From contig PWIZ01000172.1 in the NCBI GenBank assembly GCA_003560175.1, positions 1-8,498 on the forward strand: DNA of 8,498 nt, read 5' to 3'. Shown piece after piece: positions 6,454-8,498 of this stretch; the stretch's first letter is position 1, and each line of letters starts with the position of its first letter. The notes under the pieces were generated by a model. That model ran no database searches. It was given only the letters and a program-made list of their open reading frames with translations, and was not told the origin of the DNA. Origin of the DNA: Halomonas sp. GTDB lineage: Bacteria; Pseudomonadota; Gammaproteobacteria; Pseudomonadales; Halomonadaceae. Position numbers and translations under genes: made by a program.

Positions 6454-6504
6454 TTAATTAACATCCATGAGAGATAATTAATTCATTTATTTGGTGCGCG
6501 CCAA
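6454..6504. promoter_or_regulatory. AT-rich block with repeated TAATTAA and a 14-bp imperfect palindrome
   Basis: Two TAATTAA heptamers (6455-6461 and 6475-6481) lie 20 bp apart start to start, close to two helical turns, each followed by a CAT. Next comes TTGGTGCGCGCCAA (6491-6504), a palindrome broken at one symmetric pair. The block is far more AT-rich than the rest of the window and sits between the divergent DUF2721 and gdhA genes. It could bind a regulator or act as an upstream activating element for gdhA; no specific protein is assigned. Confidence 0.35.
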
Positions 6505-6565
6505 TGTCGTTTTTTCAAGCTTTTTCGGCTCATATCAATGTCTAACCAGCGCATGGCCCATACTG

Positions 6566-8028
<1,463 letters not shown>

Positions 8029-8060
8029 CCCCTCCCCTTCACGCACGTTACCAGAACAAC

Positions 8061-8092
8061 AAGGTCCGGGCTTTATGGCCCGGACCTTTTCC
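8061..8092 (+). terminator. Intrinsic terminator of gdhA
   Basis: AAGGTCCGGGC (8061-8071) pairs perfectly with GCCCGGACCTT (8078-8088) around a 6-nt loop, and the stem runs into TTTTCCTT. It lies 32 bp beyond the gdhA stop codon. On the minus strand the same hairpin is followed by TTGTTGTTC, so it may also stop leftover transcription coming from the rRNA operon. Confidence 0.9.
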
Positions 8093-8172
8093 TTGGGTCG
8101 CTATTCAACACCTGTGGTTGGCACCGCCTGGCCGTGATCCCGGAAACACCAAATAGGTGCCTGACGATGATC

Positions 8173-8186
8173 GCGCCGGCCGGCGC
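8173..8186. repeat. Perfect 14-bp GC palindrome in unit A
   Basis: GCGCCGGCCGGCGC is perfectly self-complementary. It sits inside the insert of unit A and overlaps the block shared with unit B; in unit B the corresponding sequence has lost the left arm, so the palindrome is not conserved between units. Without a loop it would act as a DNA site or as part of a larger RNA fold rather than a simple hairpin. Confidence 0.5.
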
Positions 8187-8203
8187 TCCGGGACTCTACT
8201 CGC

Positions 8204-8266
8204 CTCATTCTGAGACTCGCCCTTCGGGCCCGCTGAAGCGGTTCCCGTTTGTTCCCGACAAACGGG
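8204..8266 (-). repeat. Chain of four consecutive small hairpins
   Basis: Four inverted repeats follow one another almost without gaps: CTCA/TGAG (8204-8214), GCCC/GGGC (8219-8229), CCGC/GCGG (8230-8241), and CCCGTTTGT/ACAAACGGG (8244-8266, nine perfect pairs around a 5-nt loop). The helix-IV-like GGGGAGACCCC follows at 8272-8282. The block is the part of unit A absent from unit B and from the true 5S, and would lie in the rRNA trailer transcript. Confidence 0.55.
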
Positions 8267-8308
8267 TCCATGGGGAGACCCCTGGCAGGGTTATCCCGCC
8301 CACAACGA

Positions 8309-8343
8309 GAAATCCCCCAGCCTCTTTCGAGACTGGGGGATTC
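8309..8343 (-). terminator. Second terminator-like hairpin in the rRNA trailer
   Basis: AATCCCCCAG and its continuation (8311-8324) pair with 8329-8342 over 14 positions around a TTTC loop. The one non-Watson-Crick position (8321/8332) becomes a G-U pair only in the minus-strand RNA, which supports minus-strand transcription. The tail is GGGGGATTTC, a short T-run. It precedes unit A in transcription order. Confidence 0.7.
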
Positions 8344-8350
8344 GGTATAA

Positions 8351-8403
8351 GTGCCTGACGATGGCTTGGCCGGCACTCCGGGACTCTTCATGGGGAGCGC
8401 CCC
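8351..8403 (-). repeat. 5S rRNA-like degenerate unit B (rRNA trailer)
   Basis: On the minus strand it begins GGGGCGCTCCCCATG (8403-8389), which keeps the 5S helix-IV hairpin with an altered loop, continues AGAGT, then a block found also in unit A (8387-8368, 19 of 20 bases identical), and ends CATCGTCAGGCACTTAT, identical for 17 bases to the 3' end and flank of the true 5S. Only about 50 nt are 5S-like and the 5' part is missing. It lies between the first and second terminator hairpins. Confidence 0.65.
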
Positions 8404-8410
8404 TAGAACG

Positions 8411-8440
8411 ACGAAACCCCGACCATTGGCCGGGGTTTCT
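8411..8440 (-). terminator. First terminator after 5S rRNA
   Basis: GAAACCCCG and three further bases (8413-8424) pair with 8428-8439 over 12 positions around an ATT loop; position 8422/8430 is an A-C mismatch as read on the plus strand but a G-U pair in minus-strand RNA. The tail reads GGGGTTTCGTCGTTCT, a broken T-run. It starts about 8 nt past the 5S 3' end, as expected for an rRNA operon terminator. Confidence 0.8.
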
Positions 8441-8447
8441 GAATAAG

Positions 8448-8498
8448 TGCCTGACGATGACCTACTCTCACATGGGGAGACCCCACACTACCATCGGC
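8448..8498 (-). rRNA. rrf: 5S ribosomal RNA, 3' end (partial, runs off the window)
   Basis: Read on the minus strand the last 51 bases give GCCGATGGTAGTGTGGGG, TCTCCCCATGTGAGAGTAGG and TCATCGTCAGGC, the highly conserved 3' part of gammaproteobacterial 5S rRNA: helix IV with its GGGG/CCCC stem, loop E region GAGAGUAGG, and the 3' strand of helix I. The 5' part and the rest of the rRNA operon lie to the right of the window. The exact mature 3' end (8448-8450) is an estimate. Confidence 0.93.

Larger units (their letters stand above)
8157..8282 (-). repeat. 5S rRNA-like degenerate unit A (rRNA trailer)
   Basis: Read on the minus strand, the unit starts with GGGGTCTCCCCATG (8282-8269), identical to helix IV of the genuine 5S, and ends with CATCGTCAGGCAC (8169-8157), identical to the 5S 3' end. 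Between them, where 5S has about 12 bases, there are about 100 bases. They hold a chain of small hairpins, then AGAGT, a block shared with unit B (8197-8178) and a perfect 14-bp palindrome. The 5' three-fifths of a 5S gene is not recognisable. It is therefore not a functional 5S; a decayed duplicate or a repurposed trailer element are both possible. Confidence 0.65.

Noticed and set aside
6491..6504. NtrC site at the TTGGTGCGCGCCAA palindrome
   Set aside because: NtrC sites have GCAC and GGTGC half-sites facing inward with a spacer; here TTGGTGC-like halves face the other way and abut.
8101..8391. Short ORFs of about 75-95 residues in the rRNA trailer
   Set aside because: They run through the hairpins and 5S-like repeats; composition and position fit non-coding rRNA trailer.
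8157..8459. CRISPR-like or dispersed repeat array in the trailer
   Set aside because: Three copies with spacers of very different length, all matching 5S rRNA; explained by 5S duplication.

Overview
The window looks like chromosomal DNA of a GC-rich gammaproteobacterium, most probably a Halomonas-type halophile. This is inferred from gene content (EpmC, a NorM/MdtK-type MATE exporter, a DUF3080 lipoprotein, TusA, RlmM, a DUF2721 protein, NADP-type glutamate dehydrogenase), from strong G/C preference at third codon positions, and from the acidic composition of several predicted proteins. Nothing in the protein-coding part looks like a prophage, transposon, CRISPR array or defence island; it reads as ordinary core and accessory metabolism.

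Layout from left to right. Positions 1-56 hold the possible 3' tail of an unidentified gene, followed by a perfect 12-bp hairpin (124-150) that separates it from epmC, encoded on the minus strand (192-752). epmC and the MATE exporter gene (869-2335) diverge from a 116-bp gap with a promoter-like signal for each direction. The MATE gene overlaps a DUF3080 lipoprotein gene by 20 bp. An unrecognised 243-residue protein (3494-4225) then runs tail to tail into tusA (4222-4485, minus), the two stop codons interlocking in the bases TTAG. A small ABM-fold gene (4530-4820) diverges from tusA and converges on rlmM through a hairpin. rlmM (4881-5951, minus) is translationally coupled to the upstream DUF2721 membrane-protein gene (5948-6379, minus); both appear to use TTG starts with good Shine-Dalgarno sequences. 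An unusually AT-rich gap with palindromes and two leader hairpins precedes gdhA (6676-8028), which ends at a textbook intrinsic terminator.

The right-hand end is the 3' side of a ribosomal RNA operon entering on the minus strand. The last ~50 bases are the 3' end of 5S rRNA. Between it and the gdhA terminator lies the most unusual part of the window: two degenerate units that each keep the 5S helix-IV hairpin and the terminal 5S block, each carry an insert at the same place (sharing a 20-nt near-identical block), and each are preceded in transcription order by a long terminator-like hairpin. The leftmost unit also contains a chain of four back-to-back small hairpins. These look like decayed or repurposed 5S-plus-terminator duplications in the rRNA trailer.

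Functionally, the translation-related genes (epmC for EF-P hydroxylation, rlmM for 23S rRNA methylation, tusA for tRNA thiolation, the rRNA operon) are mixed with nitrogen assimilation (gdhA) and efflux (MATE). Apart from the MATE-DUF3080 and DUF2721-rlmM pairs, the genes look independently transcribed.
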